Source of the DNA: Chthonomonadia bacterium
GTDB taxonomy: Bacteria; Armatimonadota; HRBIN16
Length of the DNA stretch: 64,000 nucleotides
Assembly (NCBI GenBank): GCA_013314755.1
Contig: JABUFA010000005.1
Location: forward strand, 1 to 64,000
Reading direction: 5' to 3'
Below, piece by piece: positions 1-7,120 of the stretch. Below the pieces are notes generated by a model that was given only the letters and a program-made list of their open reading frames with translations, was not told the origin of the DNA and did not search any database. How positions within the stretch are numbered: the stretch's first letter is position 1; each line of letters opens with the position of its first letter. Both the position numbers and the translations under genes were made by a program.

Positions 1-342
1 CATCGTCTGGCAGGGATGTTGCTTGGGCTACCAGAGGTGCAGCTGGACGAAGTGACCGCTTCCGCACTGATGGAGATTGGCAACATCATGCTCAGCGCGT
101 ATCTGACCTCTATCAGCGATTTCACTGGCTTGCGGCTGCTACCCAGTCCGCCGGTCATGGCGGTGGATATGGGCTGCGCCATTCTGAACGCCGTACTGAC
201 CAACATGCAGGAGCTGGACGATTTCGCGGTCACCATTGCCACCGACATCTATGACCCGGATGGGTTGATTTCAGGCACGTTTATCTATCTGCCCGAACCG
301 GGCGGTATCCGAAGAATCCTTGAGGCGATAGGGATGGGCTAA
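1..342 (+). CDS. cheC: CheC-like chemotaxis phosphatase, 5' end missing
   Basis: The reading frame is open from the first base, so the gene starts before the window; 113 codons remain. CheC dephosphorylates CheY-P, and family members carry paired E-x2-N active-site helices. The visible part has one such helix (SALMEIGNIMLSAYL, Glu and Asn three residues apart) and a closing beta-rich part (AVTIATDIYDPDGL). Three bases separate its stop from cheD, its usual partner. A CheX or FliY relative is possible, but the cheD neighbour favours CheC. Confidence 0.85.
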   Translation, partial: HRLAGMLLGLPEVQLDEVTASALMEIGNIMLSAYLTSISDFTGLRLLPSPPVMAVDMGCAILNAVLTNMQELDDFAVTIATDIYDPDGLISGTFIYLPEPGGIRRILEAIGMG

Positions 343-345
343 AAG

Positions 346-873
346 ATGGGCAGCAACCTGACAGTCGGTATGGGTGAGATACAGGTGGTTCGCGGTGCTG
401 GCAATGTATTAACCGCTCTTGGACTGGGTTCCTGTATTGGTGTGTGTTTGTATGACCCCTTAACGCGCGTGGCGGGTATGGTGCATGTGGTGTTGCCCAA
501 AAGCCAGTCGGACAAATCGGGCGAGTTACCGGGAAAGTTTGCGGACACAGCGATTCCTGCCATTGTGCAGCAGATGGTAAGTATGGGTGCCAGTGCGTCG
601 CGGCTGAAGGCAGCGATAGCCGGAGGAGCGCAGCTGTTCCAGTTTGGTGTCAGCAGCTCGTTAGATGTGGGCGCACGCAACAGCGAAGCGGTGATCAACG
701 CCCTGCGCGAGATGGGTATCCCTCTTCAGGCAAAGGATGTGGGGGGTAGTGTGGGGCGCACGCTCCGGCTGGTGTCCGATAATGGGCTGGTGATGGTGCG
801 CACCATCGGCGGCGACGAGCGCGAACTGGCGGTGCTGGGTAACATCTTAGCCTCTTCGGGGGTAGCGGCATGA
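346..873 (+). CDS. cheD: CheD chemoreceptor glutamine deamidase
   Basis: This 175-residue protein has the length and motifs of CheD, which deamidates glutamines on methyl-accepting chemotaxis receptors and binds CheC. The catalytic Cys30 lies in GLGSCIGVCLYDP and the catalytic His47 in GMVHVVLP. It follows cheC by three bases and overlaps the next start by four bases (ATGA), so it is translated as part of the operon. Known CheD binds CheC and raises its phosphatase activity, which fits the gene order here. Confidence 0.95.
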   Translation: MGSNLTVGMGEIQVVRGAGNVLTALGLGSCIGVCLYDPLTRVAGMVHVVLPKSQSDKSGELPGKFADTAIPAIVQQMVSMGASASRLKAAIAGGAQLFQFGVSSSLDVGARNSEAVINALREMGIPLQAKDVGGSVGRTLRLVSDNGLVMVRTIGGDERELAVLGNILASSGVAA

Positions 874-1751
874 ACACAACGGGAACGCCAGAGAAACTCC
901 AGCAGCTGGTACAAACCATTCGCGACCTGCCCGCTCTGCCGGAGGTGGTGGTGCGAGTGATGCGCCTGGCGGAGGACCCTCGCTCGGATGCACAGAGCAT
1001 TGCCCGCGTGATTGCAACCGACCAGGCGATGGCGGCGCGCGTGCTCAAACTGGCAAACTCCGCTTTCTATGGGCTGCCGCGGCGGGTCAGCACCCTCTCG
1101 GAGGCGGTGGTCATTCTGGGGTTCCGTACCATTAAAAACCTCGCTATCGCCGCTTCTACCTTCGAACTGCTCAATCGCGAGATTGCCGGTTACTGGCTTC
1201 AGCGCGGGGAGCTGTGGCGTCACTCGCTGGCTTGCGCCATCGGAGCACAGCTGATCGCCCAGCGCGTGCGCCTGTCGGTAGCGGAGGAGGCGTTTGTCGC
1301 CGGGCTTCTGCACGACATCGGCAAGGTCGCTATTAACCTCTTTGTGCGCGAGCAGTTCGACCAGATTATGGAACACGCCCTGCGGGAGCGCATCCCCTTC
1401 GTGGAGGCGGAGCAGGCGGTGCTGGGGTTCAACCATGCTATCGCAGGTGCGCTCATCGCCGAGAAGTGGAACCTGCCCCCGTCGTTGGTGTCGGTTATCC
1501 GATACCACCATCAGCCCTCGCAAATGCACGAACCCGAGACGCTGGTCTCGGTAGTGCACCTCGCCGACATCCTGTCCATCACTCTGGGTATCGGCATCGG
1601 CGGCGACGGGCTGTATTACACCCTCGAGGGCGGCACGCTGGCGATGTTCGGGCTGGAACAGCCGGATATCGACGCGCTGTGTGGGCAAATCGTAGACTAC
1701 ATGGCGCAAGCAGCAGACCTGCAAATACAACCGGAGGTAGCAGTACGGTGA
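870..1751 (+). CDS. HDOD domain signalling protein
   Basis: This 293-residue protein begins with an HDOD domain (about residues 10-210), recognisable from LPALPEVVVRVM near the start, the VLKLANSAFYG stretch, and an HD-type motif GLLHDIGKVAIN near residue 150. HDOD proteins act in signalling, and some bind cyclic dinucleotides. No response-regulator or GGDEF/EAL domain is attached. It sits between cheD and cheR, overlapping both by four bases, so it is probably co-expressed with chemotaxis genes. Its ligand or partner cannot be told from the sequence. Confidence 0.85.
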   Translation: MNTTGTPEKLQQLVQTIRDLPALPEVVVRVMRLAEDPRSDAQSIARVIATDQAMAARVLKLANSAFYGLPRRVSTLSEAVVILGFRTIKNLAIAASTFELLNREIAGYWLQRGELWRHSLACAIGAQLIAQRVRLSVAEEAFVAGLLHDIGKVAINLFVREQFDQIMEHALRERIPFVEAEQAVLGFNHAIAGALIAEKWNLPPSLVSVIRYHHQPSQMHEPETLVSVVHLADILSITLGIGIGGDGLYYTLEGGTLAMFGLEQPDIDALCGQIVDYMAQAADLQIQPEVAVR

Positions 1752-2554
1752 ACAGCACGGCCATCGACGATTATCTGTGGTTCTGCGAACGCGTACTGGC
1801 AAAAACCGGTCTGGACCTGAGGCAGTATAAGCGTCCCCAGATGGAACGCCGCCTGCGTTCCATGGCAGAGCGCGTTGGGGCGCGGGACCTGCAGGAGTAC
1901 TGGGCGGTGCTCGAAAAGGACGACCGGCAGTTCGCCTATTTTATTGACCGCATTACCATCAACGTCTCGGAGCTGTTCCGCAACCCTGAGAAGTTCGAGG
2001 AGCTGCGCCGGGTCATCCTGCCCCAGTTGCGCCAGCTGGGCAGTCCGCTGAAAGTGTGGAGCGCAGGCTGTTCGTACGGGGCAGAACCCTACTCCTTAGC
2101 CATTCTGCTGGAGGAGATGCGTCCGCTGACCTATCACATCCTGGCAACCGACGTAGACGAGAACATCCTGAACAAGGCGCGGGAAGGCTTCTTTGCTCCC
2201 GAGGATATGCGCCACGTCTCGCCGGAATGGCGACAGAAGTATTTCATCCATCACGGCGACCGCTATCAGGTCAAACCTGAGCTGAAGCGCAACATCACCT
2301 TCCGCAAGCACAACCTGCTGGCGGATCCGTTCGACACTGGTTTCCACCTGATAGTCTGTCGCAATGTGGTCATCTACTTCACGGAGGATGCCAAAGACAG
2401 GCTGTATGCCCGCTTCTTCGGGTCGCTGGTGCCGGGCGGCGTGCTGTTCGTGGGCAGTACGGAACGCATCTTCAACTATCGCGAGCTGGGCTTCGAGATG
2501 CCGCTGTCGTTTTTCTACCGCAAACCCGCTCCCGGCATTCGCAAAGCGGCTTAA
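1748..2554 (+). CDS. cheR: CheR chemoreceptor methyltransferase
   Basis: CheR methylates glutamates on chemoreceptors using S-adenosylmethionine. I place the start at the GTG at 1748, overlapping the previous stop as GTGA, because homology begins there; the frame is open further upstream without family similarity. The 268-residue product has the helical N-terminal CheR domain (NVSELFRNP near 72-80), the SAM-binding motif VWSAGCSYGAEPYS (about 103-116), the ATDVDENIL strand, and CRNVVIYF. No cheB or cheA is visible, so the rest of the pathway lies elsewhere or upstream. Confidence 0.93.
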   Translation: MNSTAIDDYLWFCERVLAKTGLDLRQYKRPQMERRLRSMAERVGARDLQEYWAVLEKDDRQFAYFIDRITINVSELFRNPEKFEELRRVILPQLRQLGSPLKVWSAGCSYGAEPYSLAILLEEMRPLTYHILATDVDENILNKAREGFFAPEDMRHVSPEWRQKYFIHHGDRYQVKPELKRNITFRKHNLLADPFDTGFHLIVCRNVVIYFTEDAKDRLYARFFGSLVPGGVLFVGSTERIFNYRELGFEMPLSFFYRKPAPGIRKAA

Positions 2555-2598
2555 TCATGGAACAAACTTCAAGGAGGTAACGTGAAGGGGGAACAGAG

Positions 2599-2964
2599 AT
2601 GGGTAAAAGGATACTGGTAACCGATGACGCGCTGTTTATGCGCGTCACCCTGAAGAATATCCTGACCCAGCACGGCTACGAGGTGGTGGGCGAAGCCACC
2701 AACGGGCGCGAATCGGTGGAGATGTACAAAAACCTGAAGCCCGACCTGGTGACGATGGACATCACCATGCCCGAAATGGACGGCATCAGCGCGGTGCGTG
2801 AAATCAAGAAGATTGACCCCAACGCGCGCATCGTGATGGTGACCGCCATGGGGCAGAAGAACCTGGTGGTGGAAGCGATTCAGGCGGGCGCAAAGGACTT
2901 CATCGTCAAGCCATTCCAACCCGAGCGCGTCATCGAAAGCGTGCAGAAACTGCTGGGGAACTGA
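2599..2964 (+). CDS. cheY: CheY-type single-domain response regulator
   Basis: The 121-residue protein is a receiver domain alone, as in CheY, which carries the phosphoryl signal from CheA to the flagellar switch protein FliG/FliM. Acidic pocket residues are Asp9 and Asp10, the phosphorylation site is Asp54 (VTMDITMP), with Thr82 and Lys104 (IVKPF) completing the active site. It lies in the chemotaxis operon between cheR and cheX, both related to its signal chain. A general response regulator is possible, but context supports CheY. Confidence 0.92.
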   Translation: MGKRILVTDDALFMRVTLKNILTQHGYEVVGEATNGRESVEMYKNLKPDLVTMDITMPEMDGISAVREIKKIDPNARIVMVTAMGQKNLVVEAIQAGAKDFIVKPFQPERVIESVQKLLGN

Positions 2965-2978
2965 AAGGAGTCTGAACC

Positions 2979-3449
2979 ATGATGCGCGTGGAATACATCA
3001 ACCCCTTTGTCAGCGCGGCGTACTCGGTGCTGGAGATGGTACTGGGCATTGAGCCTGAGAAGGGGCAGCTGGCGATGCGCCCGGGTATCTTCACCACCCA
3101 GCAATGCAACATTGTGATGGGCGTCACGGGCAAGGTGGAAGGCTCGGTCATCTACGGCATGTCCCTGACAACCGCTGACAAAATCGCCTCGCACATGATT
3201 GGACAGCCCATCCGCACCTTTGACGCGCTGGCTGCCAGCGCCATTGCCGAGCTGGGTAACATGATTACGGGTAACGCGGCATCGCTGTTATCAGAAAAGG
3301 GCTACACCTGCCAGATTTCGCCCCCGAGCATCATCCGCGGCAGTAACGTGAAAATCTCCACCGTCAACACGCCTGCGCTGGTGGTGCCCATCCTGCTAGG
3401 CGATTTCGGCTTTATTGAGATTAACGTGAGCTTACAGGAGCGAAAATAG
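2979..3449 (+). CDS. cheX: CheX-like CheY-P phosphatase
   Basis: This 156-residue protein matches the CheX/CheC fold, with one E-x2-N catalytic helix (Glu91 and Asn94 in AIAELGNMITGNA) as in CheX, which dephosphorylates CheY-P as a dimer. A ribosome site (AAAGGAG) precedes the ATG. It lies directly after cheY, its expected substrate. Together with the cheC gene at the window start, the operon encodes two CheY-P phosphatases and no CheZ, typical of non-enteric bacteria. Confidence 0.88.
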   Translation: MMRVEYINPFVSAAYSVLEMVLGIEPEKGQLAMRPGIFTTQQCNIVMGVTGKVEGSVIYGMSLTTADKIASHMIGQPIRTFDALAASAIAELGNMITGNAASLLSEKGYTCQISPPSIIRGSNVKISTVNTPALVVPILLGDFGFIEINVSLQERK

Positions 3450-3629
3450 ATGCGCGTTGAAGACCAGGCTTCCATGAGGCTTCTGGCGTCCATCCTGCGC
3501 AGTGACCAGCAGGCACAGGAACATCAGGTGCGGCTACTGCGCAAGACGATGGACGCCCAACAGCAGACCGGCGAACAGCTGGTGCAGATGATCGAGGATG
3601 CTGGTAAACTGCTGGACATCCGAGCCTAA
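3450..3629 (+). CDS. YjfB-like putative motility protein (59 aa)
   Basis: A short reading frame starts one base after the cheX stop and encodes 59 residues. Its middle part, LLRKTMDAQQQTGEQLVQMI, resembles the small YjfB-type family found near flagellar and chemotaxis genes, which share a K-x-M-D-x-Q-x2-x-A/G-x-x-L core. The protein is predicted to be almost wholly helical and soluble. Function of the family is unknown. It is tightly packed between cheX and cheW, so it is very likely real and co-translated. Confidence 0.75.
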   Translation: MRVEDQASMRLLASILRSDQQAQEHQVRLLRKTMDAQQQTGEQLVQMIEDAGKLLDIRA

Positions 3630-3655
3630 GATAACTCCGTGAGGAGGTGTGTCCG

Positions 3656-4132
3656 ATGTCCGAGAGCGGACAGAACCTTTACGTGCGAGCACAGGTCGGC
3701 GGGGAAGCGATAGGGTTTCCGGTCGACGCAGTTCGCGAGATTGTGCACGTACCGCCGATCGCACGTATTCCGCGTGCTCCCCGCTGGCTTCGCGGTGTGG
3801 CATCCCTGCGGGGGCAGAGCATTCCGATTGTATGCCTGCGAGAGCGGTTTGGCATGGAGGCAGTTCCCCCGTCGCCGCACATGCGCGTGGTGATTGCCGA
3901 AGTGAGCGGACAACCTGTAGGGTTTCTGGTAGATAGCGTGTCCACCGTGCACCACTTCGCCGACGAGCACATTGAACCCCCAACCGCCTTGCTGTTGAAC
4001 GAGCAGAACGGCTATGTACACGCCATCGGGCATGATGGCGACACCCTGGTGCTGCTGTTGCACCCCGAGAGGCTGCTGGAACAGAAACAGGTTGACCAGT
4101 TGAAACGGCTTTCCGCAGCACAAGCAGCGTAG
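3656..4132 (+). CDS. cheW: CheW-like coupling protein
   Basis: CheW links chemoreceptors to the kinase CheA. The 158-residue product has the features of the single-domain family: VDAVREIVHVPPIARIPRAP at the start, GVASLRGQSIPIVCLRERFG in the middle, and GFLVDSVSTV near the end. I chose ATG 3656 because GAGGAGGT at 3641-3648 stands seven bases before it; a GTG at 3647 overlaps that site. It is the last gene of the operon, and a leftward terminator follows at 4175-4206. Confidence 0.92.
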   Translation: MSESGQNLYVRAQVGGEAIGFPVDAVREIVHVPPIARIPRAPRWLRGVASLRGQSIPIVCLRERFGMEAVPPSPHMRVVIAEVSGQPVGFLVDSVSTVHHFADEHIEPPTALLLNEQNGYVHAIGHDGDTLVLLLHPERLLEQKQVDQLKRLSAAQAA

Positions 4133-4174
4133 CGCAACCCCTCCCCACACCTCGCGAAAAACCGCACGATTAGC

Positions 4175-4206
4175 AAAAAAAAAACGGCGGGGTAGCTAGC
4201 CCCGCC
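4175..4206 (-). terminator. Rho-independent terminator, leftward
   Basis: GGCGGGG (4186-4192) pairs perfectly with CCCCGCC (4200-4206) around a seven-base loop, and ten A residues at 4175-4184 give a U-run when read leftward. It ends the candidate small RNA or the XdhC transcript; the hairpin may also slow rightward transcription leaving cheW. Confidence 0.9.
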
Positions 4207-4340
4207 AAATGCGCACAGTCTCCCGTGTTCGCTTGTTGTTGTGTAGAGGGTGCTGTTAAGCCTGTCTTCATCGCCGCGAAGGAATAACCTTAGCGATGAT
4301 TGCTGTTTCGTCGTCGCGGCTCTTTCCCTCTTCCGCCTAT
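4175..4340 (-). ncRNA. Candidate stand-alone structured small RNA
   Basis: The gap between the convergent cheW and XdhC genes holds a complete leftward transcription unit of about 160 bases with no reading frame: a TATAAT at 4347-4342 and a strong hairpin plus ten T residues at 4206-4175. In between, arms can pair: AGAGGG/CCCTCT (4326-4331 with 4245-4250), GCCGCGA/TCGCGGC (4314-4320 with 4273-4279), or alternatively TCATCGC/GCGATGA (4293-4299 with 4268-4274). The last two exclude each other. I could not match it to SRP RNA, tmRNA or a named riboswitch; a 6S-like RNA is possible. It could also be an XdhC 3' untranslated region. Confidence 0.5.
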
Positions 4341-4341
4341 T

Positions 4342-4347
4342 ATTATA
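4342..4347 (-). promoter_or_regulatory. -10 element of the candidate small RNA
   Basis: Read leftward, the bases are a perfect TATAAT, followed by AATAGGCGG. The AT-rich stretch just upstream (4348-4385) contains only weak -35 candidates such as CATTTT 17 bases away. The position is just below the XdhC stop codon and about 160 bases above the terminator. Confidence 0.5.
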
Positions 4348-4455
4348 TCATGGCTTTTGTTAAGAAAATGTTAAGATTGAGATTTTACGCACAAAATAGA
4401 TTACGTATTCAGGACATCCTTAAATATGTGTTTTGACAGCATCATTACCAAAGCA

Positions 4456-5553
4456 TTACTGGCTCAAGATAGATATATCGTAGAGCGACATCATAGAGAC
4501 AACCTGCGACTTTTCTCTTCCACCGATGCGTCCGCGGCGCACCGCTATCAGCTCCGCCAGAATGCTTACCGCGATTTCGCCTACCGTTTCTGCGCCGATG
4601 TCCAGCCCCAGCGGGGAATGCACCTGCGCCAGCTGCTCCAGCGTCGCTTCGCCCTGCTGAAACAGCTCGCGGTAAATCACGGTGATTTTGCGCTTACTGC
4701 CGATCATCCCCACGTAGGCGGCGGGTTTGTGCAGGGCTACACGAAGCGCGTCCGCGTCGTGCCGGTGTCCGCGCGTGACGATGACAATATAGGTGCGGTT
4801 ATCGGTGGGAAGCTCCTGCAGGCTGTGCGCAATGTCGCCGACGATGCACCGCGAGGCGGTTGGGAAGCGTTCGGCATTGGCGAAGGAGGCGCGGTCATCC
4901 AGCACCACCACGTCAAATCCCGCCGCGGACGCCATCGGCGCGAGCGCGTGTGCGATGTGTCCCGCCCCGACGAGTACCAGCAGCGGCTGGGGTTGTACCG
5001 GCTCCGCATACAGTTCCATTTGCTCCTGAACGGAGGTATACAGGCAGGCGTCCCCCTGTATCGCCTGCGATGAGGCTGTGCGCAGTACCTGTTCCCACCC
5101 TTCCGGGGCGCTGGGAATTACGCCGTCTTCCGCCACACAGAACGCCTCGCCTTCGTGTCCATCTGCCCGTGTAATCAGCACCCAGGCGCCGCGCGTGCCT
5201 GTCTCTTGCAGGTGCTGGGCGGCTTGCAGGGATTCCAGCCACTGCGCGGGGTTGGGCTGAATGAACACCCATACCCTGCCACCGCATATCAGCCCGTCAT
5301 CGTAACCGTAGTCGTCGTCCATGCGGAAGGCGTGCAGTTGAGGTTTGCCGCTTCGAAGGGCGTTCAGGGCAAGGCGACGCACCTCCATCTCCACACAGCC
5401 GCCGCCAATCGTGCCGTGAAGCACGCCATCACGCTGAACCAGCAGTCGCGCGCCCGGACTCTGCGGGGCGGACCCCGATTTTCGCACCAGCACACAATGG
5501 GCATGGGGCGTGCCGTTCTGGATCAAGCGAATGGCAAGAGCAAGATTCTCCAC
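4456..5553 (-). CDS. XdhC/CoxI family protein
   Basis: XdhC-family proteins take part in molybdenum cofactor insertion or sulfuration for xanthine and CO dehydrogenases. The N-terminal domain shows SGSAPQSPGARLLV and GTIGGGCVE; the C-terminal half is a Rossmann domain beginning LVLVGAGHIAHALAP. The frame is open to a TTG at 5583, but a GTG at 5553 has GGGAGG at a suitable distance, giving 365 residues. No molybdenum hydroxylase subunit lies nearby, so its client enzyme is encoded elsewhere. Confidence 0.85.
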   Translation of the reverse strand: MENLALAIRLIQNGTPHAHCVLVRKSGSAPQSPGARLLVQRDGVLHGTIGGGCVEMEVRRLALNALRSGKPQLHAFRMDDDYGYDDGLICGGRVWVFIQPNPAQWLESLQAAQHLQETGTRGAWVLITRADGHEGEAFCVAEDGVIPSAPEGWEQVLRTASSQAIQGDACLYTSVQEQMELYAEPVQPQPLLVLVGAGHIAHALAPMASAAGFDVVVLDDRASFANAERFPTASRCIVGDIAHSLQELPTDNRTYIVIVTRGHRHDADALRVALHKPAAYVGMIGSKRKITVIYRELFQQGEATLEQLAQVHSPLGLDIGAETVGEIAVSILAELIAVRRGRIGGREKSQVVSMMSLYDISILSQ

Positions 5554-5629
5554 AGAACTGCCTCCCACGTTTTGCTGTTTCAAGTTTACCTCAGCAAGTG
5601 GGTGATTGTGTTAAGAGAAAATCTTCTGG

Positions 5630-5746
5630 CAAGCCGCCTCCCACGCAGGGAGAGGCGATGCCGAAAGAAGCCCTCACCCCGACCCTATCCCACAAGGAGA
5701 GGGCAAAACGGCTCGGCAGGAGCCTCGCCCTCCAGAGCGTCTGGGC
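5630..5746. repeat. Dispersed repeat family B, copy 1
   Basis: Noncoding G/C-rich sequence in the 323-base gap before the PEP-CTERM gene. It contains modules shared with 33320-33832, 39785-40130 and 50620-50890: an AAGCCCTCACCC stretch, a CACAAGGAGAGGG hairpin arm, and a GGAGCCTCGCCCTCC segment. The rest of the gap contains only a possible promoter. Confidence 0.75.
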
Positions 5747-5817
5747 ACTGTGCGATTTGCCGGGCGGTACGGACAAAAACCAGTAATTTTACGAGGTTCA
5801 CAAGAGGACAGTGTATA

Positions 5818-5823
5818 TATAAT
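5818..5823 (+). promoter_or_regulatory. Possible -10 element before the PEP-CTERM gene
   Basis: A TATAAT lies 54 bases before the start codon in an otherwise G+C-rich gap. No good -35 hexamer stands at 16-18 bases; TTCACA at 5797-5802 is the nearest, 15 bases away. Confidence 0.35.
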
Positions 5824-5876
5824 AAGAATGCAACCGTTATATAAACCTTGGCACCTGATGAAAGGAGGTTTGATGG

Positions 5877-7076
5877 ATGTCTGCTCGAAGCAAGTGGCTG
5901 ACCGCGCTTGCGCTGGTAGTGGGCTGTCTGCTCGTTGTCCCGGCACAGGCACAACTGCAGTTCAAACACCTGAAGGCGTTCAACGTATCGTCGCTGTTCG
6001 ACGGCACCAGCAATGCAGCGGGTGACGCGGTGATTGATGTCGTCTTTGACGGCAGTAACGCCTACCTGGCGGGCTTTCGCTCGGCTTCAGGACTGGGCAC
6101 GGTGGGCGTGGTGCGCCTGGACAACGTGCTGAGCCTTCCCAGCGGTACGGTCAACACTTCGACGCCGGGCGTCAGTCGTATCATTGCGGTATCCGCCGCC
6201 GGAAGTGGCAGAGATACCCGGCTGGTGTACTACAACGGCTACCTATACCTGGGGACGGGGCTTGGTCAGGGCACTTCCCCTGATAGCGCCATTCGCAAGT
6301 ATGCCCCGGACGGCACATTGGTAACCGACTGGGCGGGGGACGGTATCCTGTCGCTGACAGAGGCGGGATTGGGTCGCTACGATACCATAGAGATTGACCC
6401 CGGCTACGGTGGCTCGGGTCCCAGTCTGGCAGTGGCTCCGTTGAACACCACATCCAGCCAGCCTATCAAACGGTTCTCGCTGGAGACAGGCGAGCTGCTG
6501 GGCACTTCCAATGCCGTTATGCCCACCTTCCTGCGCGATATCGCTTTCGCGCCGAATGGAGATGTGTATCTGCATCGCGCCTCCACCGACGCAAACGATG
6601 GCATCTTCGTGGCACAGCGCACCGGAGTGGACAGCTATAACGCGCCATCCGTGCTCGTTGCGGTAGACGAAGGCAACTTCCAGGAAGCGACCGTGACCTA
6701 CGTGCCCGCCTCGCAGGTTTTCCCGACGCTGGGCGACCTGATAGCATACAACCGCCGCCCCGCCACAGTAACAGCCGAGACCAACAAGCTGTTCCTCGCC
6801 ACGCTGGGTGGTGTGGAGGTCGCGAGCCTGGATGGCTCTGGTGTCACGGAGGACGGCGTGGACCTGGGAACATACAAGCACAATCTCATCAACGCCTTCC
6901 CCTACGTCACGCAGGACGGTAAGCTCCTGCTGTTTGTGGTCAGCGGGCACACTTCTGGCTCTCCAGCGGGCACAATTGACCGTCTGGACATCTACCAGGC
7001 GGTGCCGGAGCCAGCGTCGTTGGCGATTCTGGGCATGGGAGTAGCTGCTCTGTTCCTGCGCAGACGCAGGGCGTAA
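5877..7076 (+). CDS. Secreted protein with PEP-CTERM sorting tail
   Basis: The 399-residue protein begins with a clear signal peptide (MSARSKWLTALALVVGCLLV, cleavage after AQA) and ends in VPEPASLAILGMGVAALFLRRRR: the VPEP motif, a hydrophobic helix and an arginine cluster that define PEP-CTERM, sorted by exosortase. The body has repeated blade-like stretches with GxNAYLAG, YNGYLYLGTG and APNGDVYLHRA, suggesting a beta-propeller. ATG 5877 is preceded by AAAGGAGGT. No exosortase lies in the window. The biological role of the body is unknown. Confidence 0.85.
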   Translation: MSARSKWLTALALVVGCLLVVPAQAQLQFKHLKAFNVSSLFDGTSNAAGDAVIDVVFDGSNAYLAGFRSASGLGTVGVVRLDNVLSLPSGTVNTSTPGVSRIIAVSAAGSGRDTRLVYYNGYLYLGTGLGQGTSPDSAIRKYAPDGTLVTDWAGDGILSLTEAGLGRYDTIEIDPGYGGSGPSLAVAPLNTTSSQPIKRFSLETGELLGTSNAVMPTFLRDIAFAPNGDVYLHRASTDANDGIFVAQRTGVDSYNAPSVLVAVDEGNFQEATVTYVPASQVFPTLGDLIAYNRRPATVTAETNKLFLATLGGVEVASLDGSGVTEDGVDLGTYKHNLINAFPYVTQDGKLLLFVVSGHTSGSPAGTIDRLDIYQAVPEPASLAILGMGVAALFLRRRRA

Positions 7077-7086
7077 TCTTACGTTC

Positions 7087-7120
7087 GGGAGGTGGGGTCT
7101 CTATCCTGCCTCCCTATTTT
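7087..7120 (+). terminator. Possible terminator after the PEP-CTERM gene
   Basis: GGGAGG (7087-7092) can pair with CCTCCC (7109-7114), followed by TATTTT. The stem is short and the loop 16 bases, and the sequence runs into the end of the convergent TPR gene. Confidence 0.4.

Noticed and set aside
726-1802. 358-codon minus-strand frame across the HDOD gene
   Set aside because: It lies antisense to cheD, HDOD and cheR, with composition rich in His, Arg and Gln as expected for a mirror frame.
4207-4340. Molybdenum-cofactor riboswitch near the XdhC gene
   Set aside because: The structured element lies downstream of the XdhC stop, not upstream of a start, and the expected conserved riboswitch bases were not found.
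4426-5073. Long plus-strand frame over the XdhC gene
   Set aside because: It is antisense to a gene with clear XdhC motifs and has no family resemblance or ribosome site; G+C-rich coding strands often give such mirror frames.
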